A stretch of DNA of 64,000 nucleotides from Leptodontidium sp. MPI-SDFR-AT-0119 (taxonomy: Eukaryota > Ascomycota > Leotiomycetes > Helotiales > Leptodontidiaceae). The notes beneath the pieces were generated by a model. It did no database searches, was not told the DNA's origin, and was given only the letters and a program-made list of their open reading frames with translations. Below, in pieces: positions 23,661 to 32,804 of the stretch (within the stretch, counting starts at the first letter, position 1; the number at the start of each line of letters is the position of its first letter). Made by a program: the position numbers and the translations under genes. The stretch covers positions 1,798,001 to 1,862,000 of the forward strand of contig JAHLEZ010000002.1 of assembly GCA_020726505.1 (NCBI GenBank), in the 5' to 3' direction.

Positions 23661-24745
23661 AGTTGGAATGCGGGTGAAATGCAATGCAATGGGCTTGTTT
23701 TGAGTCTCGTCAGGATCGCCAATGACAATTATAATTGATCAAAACGAAATTCAGAAGAGTGAAGTTGTCCAGAAAAGATAAAGAAGCAGAGAGGCTCAGG
23801 TACCGTTCCTGAAGCTATGTTCCGTTTCAAAACCCCCTTCCGCTCCGCTCCGCTCCTTACTTGGGTGCAATCGGTTCCGACTCTTGCTGTTGCTTTGCTG
23901 CCCCGCCCCCGCCCGTCGGATCCGATCAATAGGTCCAAACATGGGTTTACCCCGCCTCTCGTTAGCAACCTATCAGAACATCTCCATCGAGACTTCAGTG
24001 TAACTTATCGATTGTGCTTCGACGATGCCAAGGATACCACAAAACACAGCCGAGAGCGCCCTCTCGGTGACAGGGCTTTATTGTAGTCGACTAGAGGTGG
24101 GGGGGGGGGGGGGGGGGGGAATTGGCTCGACGAATCGCTCGTTGCCATGGCAGTAAACCAAGGGCAATGGCCTGGCAAAGCTGAGCTCCTTCTGCTAGTG
24201 CCTGTTGCGCAAGCTAGAGGTGAGCTCAAGCGTGTCGGGACCTGTGATATCAAAGGGTATAAATAGTATAGAAATCGAGTCCATACCTATGTTGAGACGC
24301 CTTAGGCTTGGTACTGCTGATCTTGCGAAGGACTATTACAAATCAAGACGTGTCATATTGGATGCTAATAGTTCTGAGAGAATACTCCTGTATACTTTTA
24401 CTATAGTCTAGCTGAAGTGTTAGAATTAACTTTCAACGAAGTTCGCCCGGCTTAGTGCACAATTCTATACCAATACATCATAGCGGATGAAGAATCGGTA
24501 CCAATAGACTCTTGGGCCTAAAGAGGCTTTCAATACCGGGTTGGGATGTAGTACTCGATCACCTTCTACTCTAGCTGAAGCTTGACGAGCATTAAAGCGG
24601 CTGGCTTCCGAGTGGTGAAGTTAGATCACCTGACCTTGAACTGCCTCGACTCGTGATCGCCGACTTCAACAAAGCTTCACTTAACTTTACTTTACTTCAC
24701 TTCACTCTTACAACTCGTTCTAAGATTATCAACACAAGCACAAAA
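23661..24745. other. Intergenic stretch with a poly(dG) tract
   Basis: It contains the promoter of the dehydrogenase, reading left. An uninterrupted 21-bp G run lies at 24099-24119. Near the end, the leader of the HET gene is pyrimidine-rich with repeated ACTT units (24675-24710). No gene is recognised. Confidence 0.5.
24099..24119. repeat. Poly(dG) tract of 21 bp
   Basis: Twenty-one consecutive G bases follow GGT and precede AATT. Such runs can form G-quadruplex structures and are prone to length errors in replication and sequencing. The exact length should be treated as uncertain. Confidence 0.8.
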
Positions 24746-26752
24746 ATGTCGCTAGTTGATGCGAGTCTTATTAACGTTGAGACCTGTCGCCTGTGTTCCT
24801 ACCAATATGAATTCCAGCTACCAAACGGCAAGGCTGTCATAGTCCTTTGCGGACGGCCCCAGAAACCTGTCTACAAAGCCGTCTCTTATCTATGGGAAAA
24901 CACCAAGGCGCTAACGCTAGCATGCCGAAAGTGCTCAGCCACCAAAACCATACCAATGCGAGATGCGGACAAGCTCTGGAACATACTGAACTTTGTCCGT
25001 GGAGGCAGCAAGATCTGGCTTGATGCGCTTTCAATCGACCAGGATGATCCGAAGGACCTGGCTGCACAGCTCGCGGTGATGGGCAATATTTATCGCGACG
25101 CGAAAGTTGTTTCGGTCATGCTTCCTGTCGAGGATAAGGAGGCTTATGAGCAATTGAAACAGCTGGCGATAACCGCTGATGAGATAGTGAAAAGGAAAGA
25201 GGAATTTGGTATTGTGGCCCCATGGACCAGAAAATGGGATCCAGGATCTAGAGTTCCGCCCTCGGTCAGTGAGCTTGCGTCTAAGTATTATGAGCTTTTT
25301 CGACAGTGGGAATCAGATACGAGCAAATGGAATTACTGGAGCAGAGCCTGGACATTTCAGGAATGGACTATGGCTGCCGAGATCGATATTGCGTGGGAAG
25401 GAATCCCGAACCACGGCGGCTTGCAGAATATCAAGAACGTGATTGTTTCTGCGGCTTCGATCCTGGGCCAGTGGAGGATGCAGAATTTCAAGATTCCGTG
25501 TCCGGGATCCGGGTCGGTTCTTATGGCGCAGATAGCTGTCCGAGCAGAAGTATCCAAGTCGTTGAATCTTTTTCGAATGCATTTCCCTTTCCAGAACTTC
25601 TTGATCGCAGACGAGGTTGAGGATGGGGCAGAGCTCAGAAGACGAACGACGTTATCGCCAATGCACTCGATCTCTAGTGGGACATCAGTGGAAATTTTTA
25701 AAGACGACCCTCGAAAAGAGCCAAATCTGAGGCGGCTGCTTGGTCTTGCTCTCACAGCAATGAGCATCAGCAAACGGCAAGCTAGATATGAAGCTGATCT
25801 GGTTCACTGCTGGGCTTCCATGTGCAACATCAAGTACGAGTACGACAAGGATGATACCGTTGCTATGGCGTTGCAGAAAGTTGTTACGGCACTGAGAAAA
25901 GCTGGGATACAAATCTTCAACTTCCATGCGAATTGTTGGGGAGGCGAGACGGACTTGGCGTTCATGGAGTATGCTGTGGCTATGAAGCATGGCCAATGGG
26001 CGAGCGGCGCGTATATGTTTGGGGCGCCGGTGTTTGTGGGAAGGGTTGATACTTTAACTCATATTCGGCATTGCCTGGAACAGATGGAACAACCAGCTGT
26101 GTTACTACTCTCTTGCGATGTCACTTTGCAGCGAGTCGAGAAAGCGATCGTCAACTCATCAGTGATATTCGAGGACACGACTGGGTTACTTTCAGCCTTT
26201 AGTTGCTTGGTCTCGGGAGCAGCTGATGGTCAAGAAGTTATGGACGTGATGGAGGGGCTAGAAAAACTGCTTAACGAGACCACCGTCGCATCTCCTGCAC
26301 AGCTTGGAAAGCACTCACTGATACCTGTATCAATTTCTTGTCAAGATTCCGGTGTTAATTTGGACTTTGAGGCTTGGGGTGTATGTCCCTCTCACTCCGA
26401 TGCGACCAAGCTTTTCGTTGCTCGGGAAAGCTTAAACGGAACTCTCGTCCTCGCCACTCCGCTGGATGGAGATAAAGCTCAGATATTGGCATATCTCAAC
26501 ATGACTCACCAAAGGCATGGCACTTATCTAATAAAGATAGACGAGAATGGAATTGCTGATATTGTGTTTCAAAAACCGGATCCTTTTCTGCTCGAAGCTC
26601 TCACATCAACGGACTTCAGTGCGGGTCCTAAACCCGTGGACCCAGATTTGATGGCCATGCTGAGAGTGCCAGGCTTGGGTTTGATGGATGCGTTGGACGA
26701 AGCAAGTGATGTTCAGTTGCAGCTTGGAAATATGAGGTGGCGCGTAGCATGA
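24746..26752 (+). CDS. HET-domain protein (heterokaryon incompatibility type)
   Basis: A single exon of 668 residues starts at the ATG at 24746, preceded by CAAAA. The open frame begins earlier, but with no ATG. The HET domain covers about residues 45-220. It has the family blocks in order: YKAVSYLW, IWLDALSIDQDD followed by LAVMGNIYRDAKVV, and YWSRAWTFQEWTMA. In typical members the first block ends SYxWG; here the Gly is replaced (LWENT). HET proteins trigger growth arrest or cell death after fusion of unlike strains and are often variable. The C-terminal ~430 residues have no recognised fold. No sensor repeats (WD, ankyrin) are visible. The frame is intact, unlike the second HET gene at 32.8-34.8 kb. 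Confidence 0.85.
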   Translation: MSLVDASLINVETCRLCSYQYEFQLPNGKAVIVLCGRPQKPVYKAVSYLWENTKALTLACRKCSATKTIPMRDADKLWNILNFVRGGSKIWLDALSIDQDDPKDLAAQLAVMGNIYRDAKVVSVMLPVEDKEAYEQLKQLAITADEIVKRKEEFGIVAPWTRKWDPGSRVPPSVSELASKYYELFRQWESDTSKWNYWSRAWTFQEWTMAAEIDIAWEGIPNHGGLQNIKNVIVSAASILGQWRMQNFKIPCPGSGSVLMAQIAVRAEVSKSLNLFRMHFPFQNFLIADEVEDGAELRRRTTLSPMHSISSGTSVEIFKDDPRKEPNLRRLLGLALTAMSISKRQARYEADLVHCWASMCNIKYEYDKDDTVAMALQKVVTALRKAGIQIFNFHANCWGGETDLAFMEYAVAMKHGQWASGAYMFGAPVFVGRVDTLTHIRHCLEQMEQPAVLLLSCDVTLQRVEKAIVNSSVIFEDTTGLLSAFSCLVSGAADGQEVMDVMEGLEKLLNETTVASPAQLGKHSLIPVSISCQDSGVNLDFEAWGVCPSHSDATKLFVARESLNGTLVLATPLDGDKAQILAYLNMTHQRHGTYLIKIDENGIADIVFQKPDPFLLEALTSTDFSAGPKPVDPDLMAMLRVPGLGLMDALDEASDVQLQLGNMRWRVA

Positions 26753-26945
26753 GAAGATGATTTTCATTACTGTCTTTGAATATCGCCGTTTTTGGATTTG
26801 GAGCTACTATACATATGAATACACAATTACAAATATATGCACTCAAATATTTACAGCGATTGAAATATTTTGTGCATTATGTGCTGCCTTGCAACACCAC
26901 TGTCCAGCTCGCACTTCCAGCCGCCATCGACTCTGGGACCCTTCG

Positions 26946-28380
26946 CTATGTCTCGCCATTCGATCCACGGGGCAAGAGGCCGAGGAAATAGAATAGTAGA
27001 AAGAAGACCACAATGAAAACCTGAGAGACGATGGTGCGAATCGACAGCGAGAGGAGAGAGATCAGTAGCTGGCTAATAAGTGCTACCAGCGGAGCGACAC
27101 GCTGCATGTAGAATGGCGAAGCTTGGAGTCTCTGCGAGATGATTAGCAAGTGGTTGATGATGAATAGAAAGTGAGACTTACAGCAAATTGTGGTCCCAAG
27201 ACTCGGTCCACAATCGCAGGAAGCTTGAATGTCCTCGCTTCCGAAGATGTCTCAAACTCATTCAGCAACTTCGGATGGACTCCCATCTCCAGATCTCTCT
27301 CCTGCTCCACACTCCCAACAACAACGGGAGCCTTAACATCTTCCTCCCATCCTAAACTCCTCTTGACCATTCCCCCTTTCGGCTCCAGAACCTCGAGCTC
27401 CCTCCTCGCGTCAGCATTGCCCCCACCAACCGTAACCAACAAGCTGGCCGGACTCCCATCACTCACAAACCCTCTCTGATCCACGCCCCCATTAGGTGTA
27501 ACATCACCATACAGAAAACAGTATCCCCTGCCATCCAAATTTGCCGCATGCACGATCCTTGCATAATGATTTGTTATCGAATCCCCATAAATTCCCATAA
27601 TAGCTGCTCACAACTTCGTTGTCAGGTTGATCAGCATCAATGAGTAGGGTACTGCGATTGAATCCGGCGTCTAGACGTGCGCCGATGTTTAGGAGTTGTG
27701 CAGTGTTGGAAGACTGAGGAGCAAAGGCCCCGGAGTTCGCGCCGAAGATATCGGATGCGGAGGGCTTGGTGAAGGAGCCGAGACCAGTGAAGGTTAGTGA
27801 AGTGCGGTCATTGGATGTATATGCGGAGAAGGTGCCCCAGGAGGTTTGGGTGTCGACTATGAGGAGAGTGGAGACGTATTTCGACCAGACGGCGTCGATG
27901 TAGGTGTTCCAGTATGTGGAGAAGAGGTTTGGGTTGGACACTATCCCGTCTGGAGGCGATAAGGCGCGGAGATTTGACCCGTTGTTTGTTATTACCAACT
28001 AGTCCCAACCTGCGCCGTCAGAGGCGTTTTGGGCGATGAGGTTGCTGCAGATTGTGTTAAGACCGTTGGAGGGAAGGCTGCTGACGTGTTGTGTTGAACC
28101 CGTTGTTGAAGTCAAGGCCAGGGGGATTGGGAGGCAGACAAAGTCTACGTAACTGATGTTGGTGTAGAGTTGAGAGCTGTTGTATGTGAACTCGCAGAAT
28201 TCCCAGGAGAGGTGGTAGTTCGGATCTGATGTGTTACTGACGGATGGCTCGACAAGGCCTGGCCCTGCTGTACTGGGATTCAGGAGGAAAGTCAGGGTGC
28301 TGCCGACGCAGAACCAGATTCTTCCTCCGGCGATGTATGGTGACTGTTCGTACGGTCCAGGCGGCAGTGCCTAACGGGGG
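26946..28380 (-). pseudogene. Decayed GH64 beta-1,3-glucanase gene
   Basis: The reverse frame shows the GH64 (laripentaose-producing, thaumatin-like) order: SPYIAGGRIWF, TFLLNPSTAGPGLVEPSV, WEFCEFTYN, TYWNTYIDAVWSKYV, FNRSTLL, then HYARIVHAANLDGRGY and GDVTPNGGVDQ. The frame is broken at least three times: a TAG before ALPPGP (~28371), a TAG after AGWD (28000-28002) and a 1-nt shift at ~27590 (SSYYG to DSITNHY). Downstream, a clean GT-AG intron (27132-27181) joins a final exon (26946-27131). That exon encodes a hydrophobic segment and short tail, so the ancestor was probably membrane-anchored. The 5' end cannot be fixed. The enzyme would have cut beta-1,3-glucan. Conserved sequence around each lesion argues for recent death or sequence errors. 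Confidence 0.8.
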
Positions 28381-28505
28381 ATTGGCGCTTTTGGGATCGC
28401 CTTCAGTCCCCGATATTGCTTTAATTCTATATGGGGGTTGTGCTAGAGTACTGATTTATCCTTCTTTTCAAGTTAAATCCTCCTTGATGTCGAAAAGGTT
28501 GGGGC

Positions 28506-29179
28506 CAGAGTGGCCAAAAAGTCAGCCGGCTTTTAAGTCATTCAGTCAGTTGAGTAAAAATCGTCAGCCAATCAGCTCGAATATATCTGTAAGCCAATCA
28601 GCCGTAAGAGGGCTAGCTTATAAGCTGGCTGATAAGCTAAACATAATTTTTATAAGTGATTTTGGAGTGAGGTGGTAAGGAGTTAGTATGATGGTTTAAT
28701 GCCTCGCTTGAGGTAATAAATGCCCTGGAGCGGAAAAAACCACCCACGATGGGCCAAAATTAGGCGGTGAAGGCCGGCAGGATATTTCAGGAACGTCCCG
28801 GACTCATCACTCACACATACTAACTCTCTAATTCCATCAATATCATCACCAAAATCATGTCTCGCTCAACTACGTCTTTTGATATCGAAGATATATCGTC
28901 TGAGGCTTTTGGAGCACCATCTGCGAGCACGGTAATTGCTCTATGGCAAGGCGAATGCTTGAAGAATTGGCAGAGAAGAGGTCTAGTAGAGTTGATGGTT
29001 GCTTTTAATGCGGTACACCTTGGGAGAGATTTTTAATATACGTCTATTTTTGGAATCAGCTTTTAAGCAGCTGATCAGCTCTTCAGTTCAGTCCATTCAG
29101 CTGTGAGGCTACATACAAGTCAGTCAGTTGAGAAAGTAGCTCAGCTGATGGCTGACTGATTGGCTTAATGGCCACTCTG
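28506..29179. mobile_element. Non-autonomous hAT-type DNA transposon, 674 bp
   Basis: The ends are inverted: CAGAGTGGCCA on the left and TGGCCACTCTG on the right. They are flanked by the perfect 8-bp direct repeat GTTGGGGC (28498-28505 and 29180-29187). An 8-bp target duplication with short inverted ends starting CAG is the mark of the hAT superfamily. Subterminal sequence on both sides is rich in CAGTCAGTTGAG and CAGCCAATCAG-like words, as expected for transposase binding. No transposase (BED finger or hATC) is present; only a short frame of ~58 codons from ~28858 lies inside. The element would need a transposase supplied from elsewhere. Confidence 0.85.
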
Positions 29180-29187
29180 GTTGGGGC

Positions 29188-29551
29188 TTGTGCTGTTGCT
29201 TTACTGGACTCTCTGTTTCTATTTTTCGAGCTGGTAATTTTAAAAGTTCCCGTTCTTTTTGGAGTTTTCCCTGCCTTTTCCCTTTGGTGTAAATACGTGT
29301 CGCTGCCAAAGGTGCTCTGGTGGGGATTTCGGAAGAGATGAAGCTGTCTCACAGGTAGGATATGTCGACGTTAAACCTGCGATTGTGAAAGCTTGGTGTA
29401 CAACCGCCAAATTAGAGCTGCGTATAGTTGCGGATCACTTGTATGTCATTATATTGAAGATCATTTTCCACAACAAACTGGATTTTCTATTTTCTAATTT
29501 TACTGAAATAAAATTAGCAACTAAAATTCACTCACGGAAGGATAATTTGGA
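29188..29551. other. Intergenic stretch
   Basis: The 3' flank of the RING gene and hAT insertion site. Nothing else is supported. Confidence 0.4.
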
Positions 29552-30802
29552 CTACGCCAGGCGATTTGGAGACAGAGGTGGAGCAACATCATATACCCAA
29601 GGAGCTGCTGGACTTGACGGAGGAGACTTGTACCACCAATTGTTATACTTCACCCACTCTCTCCAACGCCAGTCAACCCTCTTTTGGGTTTTCAGGTCCG
29701 ATCTCATCTGCTCGAAATCCTTATACGGCACCTTTTTGGGCTTGCAATCCTCTTCCGTCATCGGGCCCCGGTTCAGCACTTGTCTCAAGAACTTCCAATG
29801 GAATCTCTGAGGCGTTTCGTAGTGGAAGTCATCCCAAGAGAGCTCGGCGAGGAACAAGTACTGTCGCTTCTCGACTGTGCAAAGGGGACAGAAGTCTTCT
29901 CCCCCTCTCATCGTACCCGCGATACAGTCTTGGTGAAAGGTGTGGCCACATGGAAGGCTGACGGTTGGTAGTGGCTCCTCATCTTTAGCTCCAAAGCATC
30001 CAAAGCATCTCTTCTCAATCTGGGGCAAATCTGCGAGAGTGGTATAGTCAAACCGAGTGAAAATATTACCGATGTAGTCTAATTCGTGTGGCCCGAAGTA
30101 GTACGTCACCTCGGGAATCCACGGCTCAATGTCCTCCACGTCAGAATGAAGATCAACATTGTCTTCGCTCAACTCCTCATTATCGAGTCTCGCCAGCCAC
30201 CTAGCGGCAGCCGCTTCTCTATCGTCTAGATGCTTCAAGTAAGCATCATGTCTCCGGATAGATTCCTGCGTATGATTCCACCTAGCTCTGAAATCCTGAT
30301 GCCACTTCAACTTCCTCGCCTCCCGCCTTGCCTGCAATGCAAGAGTCTCCGTAGCACGCATTTGCACACCTCCCTGCCAGAAATTCTCATGCACTTCCTT
30401 CGCCAACTTAGCCTCCCAGTTATTCGCCAACGACTTCCACAGCTCTGTCCGTCGCTTGATCTCCTCGGGATCCAGCACACCTGCTGGAGACGGCACGATT
30501 GAACCAGGTCTACAGAACGGACATGCCGTCTCATGGCCGTTGAGTAACTGCAGTTGGACGTTCTCGCTCTCGCAGAATTGCGGCTCGGCTTGACGCGCGG
30601 GCGAGCAGCGGTAGTCGATGGGTGGAAGACACAGGGTCATGAATGTCTCTGCTTTGTAGAGACAATTGACCTTATGCTGGACTTCTTCTTGGGTATGTCC
30701 GCATTTAGCGTAGAAAGAAAAGATGTGCTTGCACATGTTCTCCTTGCACATCTTCTTGTCGGGACGGTTGATTGTGTTGAGATTCATGTTCGTCGAGTGC
30801 AT
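29552..30802 (-). CDS. RING-H2 finger protein, likely E3 ubiquitin ligase
   Basis: A single exon of 416 residues starts at the ATG at 30802. The RING lies at about residues 287-330: CFGCFGAKDEE, then SLPCGHTFHQDCI and DFCPLC, with the Cys/His order of a RING-H2 (CX2C, CXH, X2H, X2C, CX2C). An N-terminal Cys/His-rich stretch (CKHIFSFYAKCGHTQ..., ACPFCRP) could form a second zinc site. A long basic and Trp/Arg-rich helical middle (~130-220) probably forms a coiled coil. Such RING proteins bind E2 enzymes and pass ubiquitin to targets; the target here is unknown. The C-terminus is Trp- and Pro-rich (YNNWWYKSPPSSP). The hAT element sits ~370 bp past the stop. Confidence 0.85.
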   Translation of the reverse strand: MHSTNMNLNTINRPDKKMCKENMCKHIFSFYAKCGHTQEEVQHKVNCLYKAETFMTLCLPPIDYRCSPARQAEPQFCESENVQLQLLNGHETACPFCRPGSIVPSPAGVLDPEEIKRRTELWKSLANNWEAKLAKEVHENFWQGGVQMRATETLALQARREARKLKWHQDFRARWNHTQESIRRHDAYLKHLDDREAAAARWLARLDNEELSEDNVDLHSDVEDIEPWIPEVTYYFGPHELDYIGNIFTRFDYTTLADLPQIEKRCFGCFGAKDEEPLPTVSLPCGHTFHQDCIAGTMRGGEDFCPLCTVEKRQYLFLAELSWDDFHYETPQRFHWKFLRQVLNRGPMTEEDCKPKKVPYKDFEQMRSDLKTQKRVDWRWREWVKYNNWWYKSPPSSPAAPWVYDVAPPLSPNRLA

Positions 30803-31392
30803 TTCTTGGCAGGGATGATACTGGATGTGTGGTTGGGAATTCCGGGAAGTCTCCAGTCCCTTACTTAATAGGTGAGTGTGTCTGGCTGTTCATCTGTTCT
30901 GTTTGAACAAGGGAATTGTTGGGTGATGCGTGCGGCTGGATTTGTTCTCTGTCCAGAGGGACAATGGCAGTGTTGACCGACCCCCTTGTCTTGCCTGTTG
31001 TGTATCAAAGTATCAAATTTGCCTTGCCCGTTTGGAGATTGTTTGAACTGTAGCATTAATAACTACCCTTTTGATCATTTGTATTTTAATGAGTAAATAG
31101 TCACTTCTCGCAGCTGGTGTTTGTTCAGGCTGAGCTGTTTCTTTCATCCTTCAACCCGCACGTCAACCGCTGCAGGAGGATCTCCAGATATGTGACTACA
31201 TCTACGCGATCCAAATATTATTTGTAATGGAGGCATTCCGAAGAAAGAAAGAAAACACTACTTTAAACCAGGCTTTTGAGATTTTTGTGTACTTAAAATA
31301 AGGCGACTCAATATATTTAAAATTCCATCTACAATCCTCTAGAGCTCTTTCCAAGCTACGAATGTATCGAAGATTAACTTCACCAATACCCT
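30803..31392. other. Intergenic stretch
   Basis: Promoter side of the RING gene and 3' flank of the GST-like gene. No gene is recognised. Confidence 0.4.
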
Positions 31393-32276
31393 CTATTCTT
31401 CGTCCAGCTCAGGATAATGGCGATAAATCCCCATGCCATAAGCCTGTCTCCTCTCACTTGCCAAGTACTTCTTGATATTGGGACGCTCCTTGACTCTCTC
31501 ATAAAGAGCAAAGACTTTTGCGAACTTGCCCTCCTCCCCGATCCGCTTCATTGCGTTTGGAAAAGCGTGTTTGACTCCATCAACACATTCTACTCGCCGT
31601 CAGCAACTCCGCATGAATTCAAGACAAATACTAATAATATCGTAAAAGCAATCAAAGGAGAGGTCAAACTTACGGAACAGAACCAAATCCGCATAAGTCA
31701 ACCGTCCACCATAAAGCCATTCAACCCCTTACTCGCCTCGCCACCCAGCACTCTCTCAAAATACCCCAAGAACTTCGGCAGCCTGTTCTCCAAATAATCA
31801 CCCGCCTTCCTCTTCGCCTCGACTTTCTGATCCTCGTAATATAGCCCCGTAGCGACTGGATGGTGAACATCATGTGCCTCATTGCTCAACCCATCAAGTG
31901 CCGTCAGCGCCAGCTGATTCACGTGATATACCCCGCCCTCATCTTCCTCAGCCGTAGGTACAAGACCGAGCTTTGGACCAAGATAGAGCAAAATGTTAGG
32001 TGTTTGATTGATGATTAAGGATCTGTGCTTGAGGATTGGCGGTGCGCAGATTGGCGGGTTGAGAGCGTCCCCTTGGTTTGTTTGTGAGATTTCGGAGAGG
32101 ACAATGTCCAGGCCTTTGGGATCTTGGGCGGTGTCTGTGTATGGTGTGTTGGACTCTTCGAACGCGAGACGTATGTGTTCGGCCCGGCCAGGGAGACTGG
32201 GCCAGTAGATCAGCTCGTATAGAATCTCTTCTTTGCTTGTCTTTTGGCGCTTAGATGAGGGTTCGGAAGAGGCCAT
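31393..32276 (-). CDS. Glutathione S-transferase-like protein, frame broken once
   Basis: Two exons (32276-31674, 31589-31393) with a canonical 84-bp intron. The start is the ATG at 32276. The thioredoxin-like N-terminal half reads YELIYWPSLPGRAEHIRLAF, APPILKH and NQTPNILLYLGPKLGL; the helical C-terminal half has YFERVLGG, then RLTYADLVLF|QCVDGVKHAFPNAM and ends YPELDEE. About 265 residues would be expected. The frame breaks by one nucleotide near 31711-31716 (GLNGF to YGGRLTYAD), inside an otherwise intact gene. The protein would conjugate or reduce substrates with glutathione in the cytosol; the N-terminus has a basic KRQKTSK stretch that may matter for location. The break is either recent loss or a sequencing error; everything downstream, including the intron, is conserved. 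Confidence 0.75.
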
Positions 32277-32804
32277 CTTAATAGTGATAAAGAAGGTGAG
32301 TAGTGTTTAGTGGGTGTCAAGCTGGGGTCGCTGGCAAGAATATGCGAAGAAAGCCTAGAGTCTAGGTAAAGCTCTTCTGAGAACGTTCATAGAGTTTGGT
32401 GTTGTTGATTTTAGGTTCAGATAGGGCTGAAGAGGGGTAGAAATAGTCTCGGGAGTAGGGAGGGGGATCGGCAAGGTCTAGCGCCCGGCCCGGCGGAACT
32501 TTTTCCGAAATGTTTGGTTGCAAAGTAAACAAATCGCGAGACTAGGCCAGATCTGATCTTGCTGGCTATTTTCGCTTTTATGATGTTCATCTGTGTGTTA
32601 GATTTTGGTCATGAAGTCAGACTACCCAATCAAATCAAAGTGGCATCTGGAAATACACGTGATGGGTACACTCACGTGATAGCCCAAGCAAACTTTATGA
32701 GCGCCAACTTCTTGATGCAATGTGCGTTCATCTTCCCATACAGTTCAGTACATTGCAAACGAACTATCCAAATATTTCCAAGTGTGTATCGCCCCTCATT
32801 CAAA
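32277..32804. other. Divergent intergenic region
   Basis: About 530 bp between the GST-like gene (left) and the HET pseudogene (right), both reading outward. It should hold both promoters. No specific motif is claimed. Confidence 0.4.

Noticed and set aside
24653..24745. Longer N-terminus of the HET protein from 24653.
   Set aside because: The frame opens with GTG and has no ATG until 24746; the upstream part looks like a pyrimidine-rich leader.
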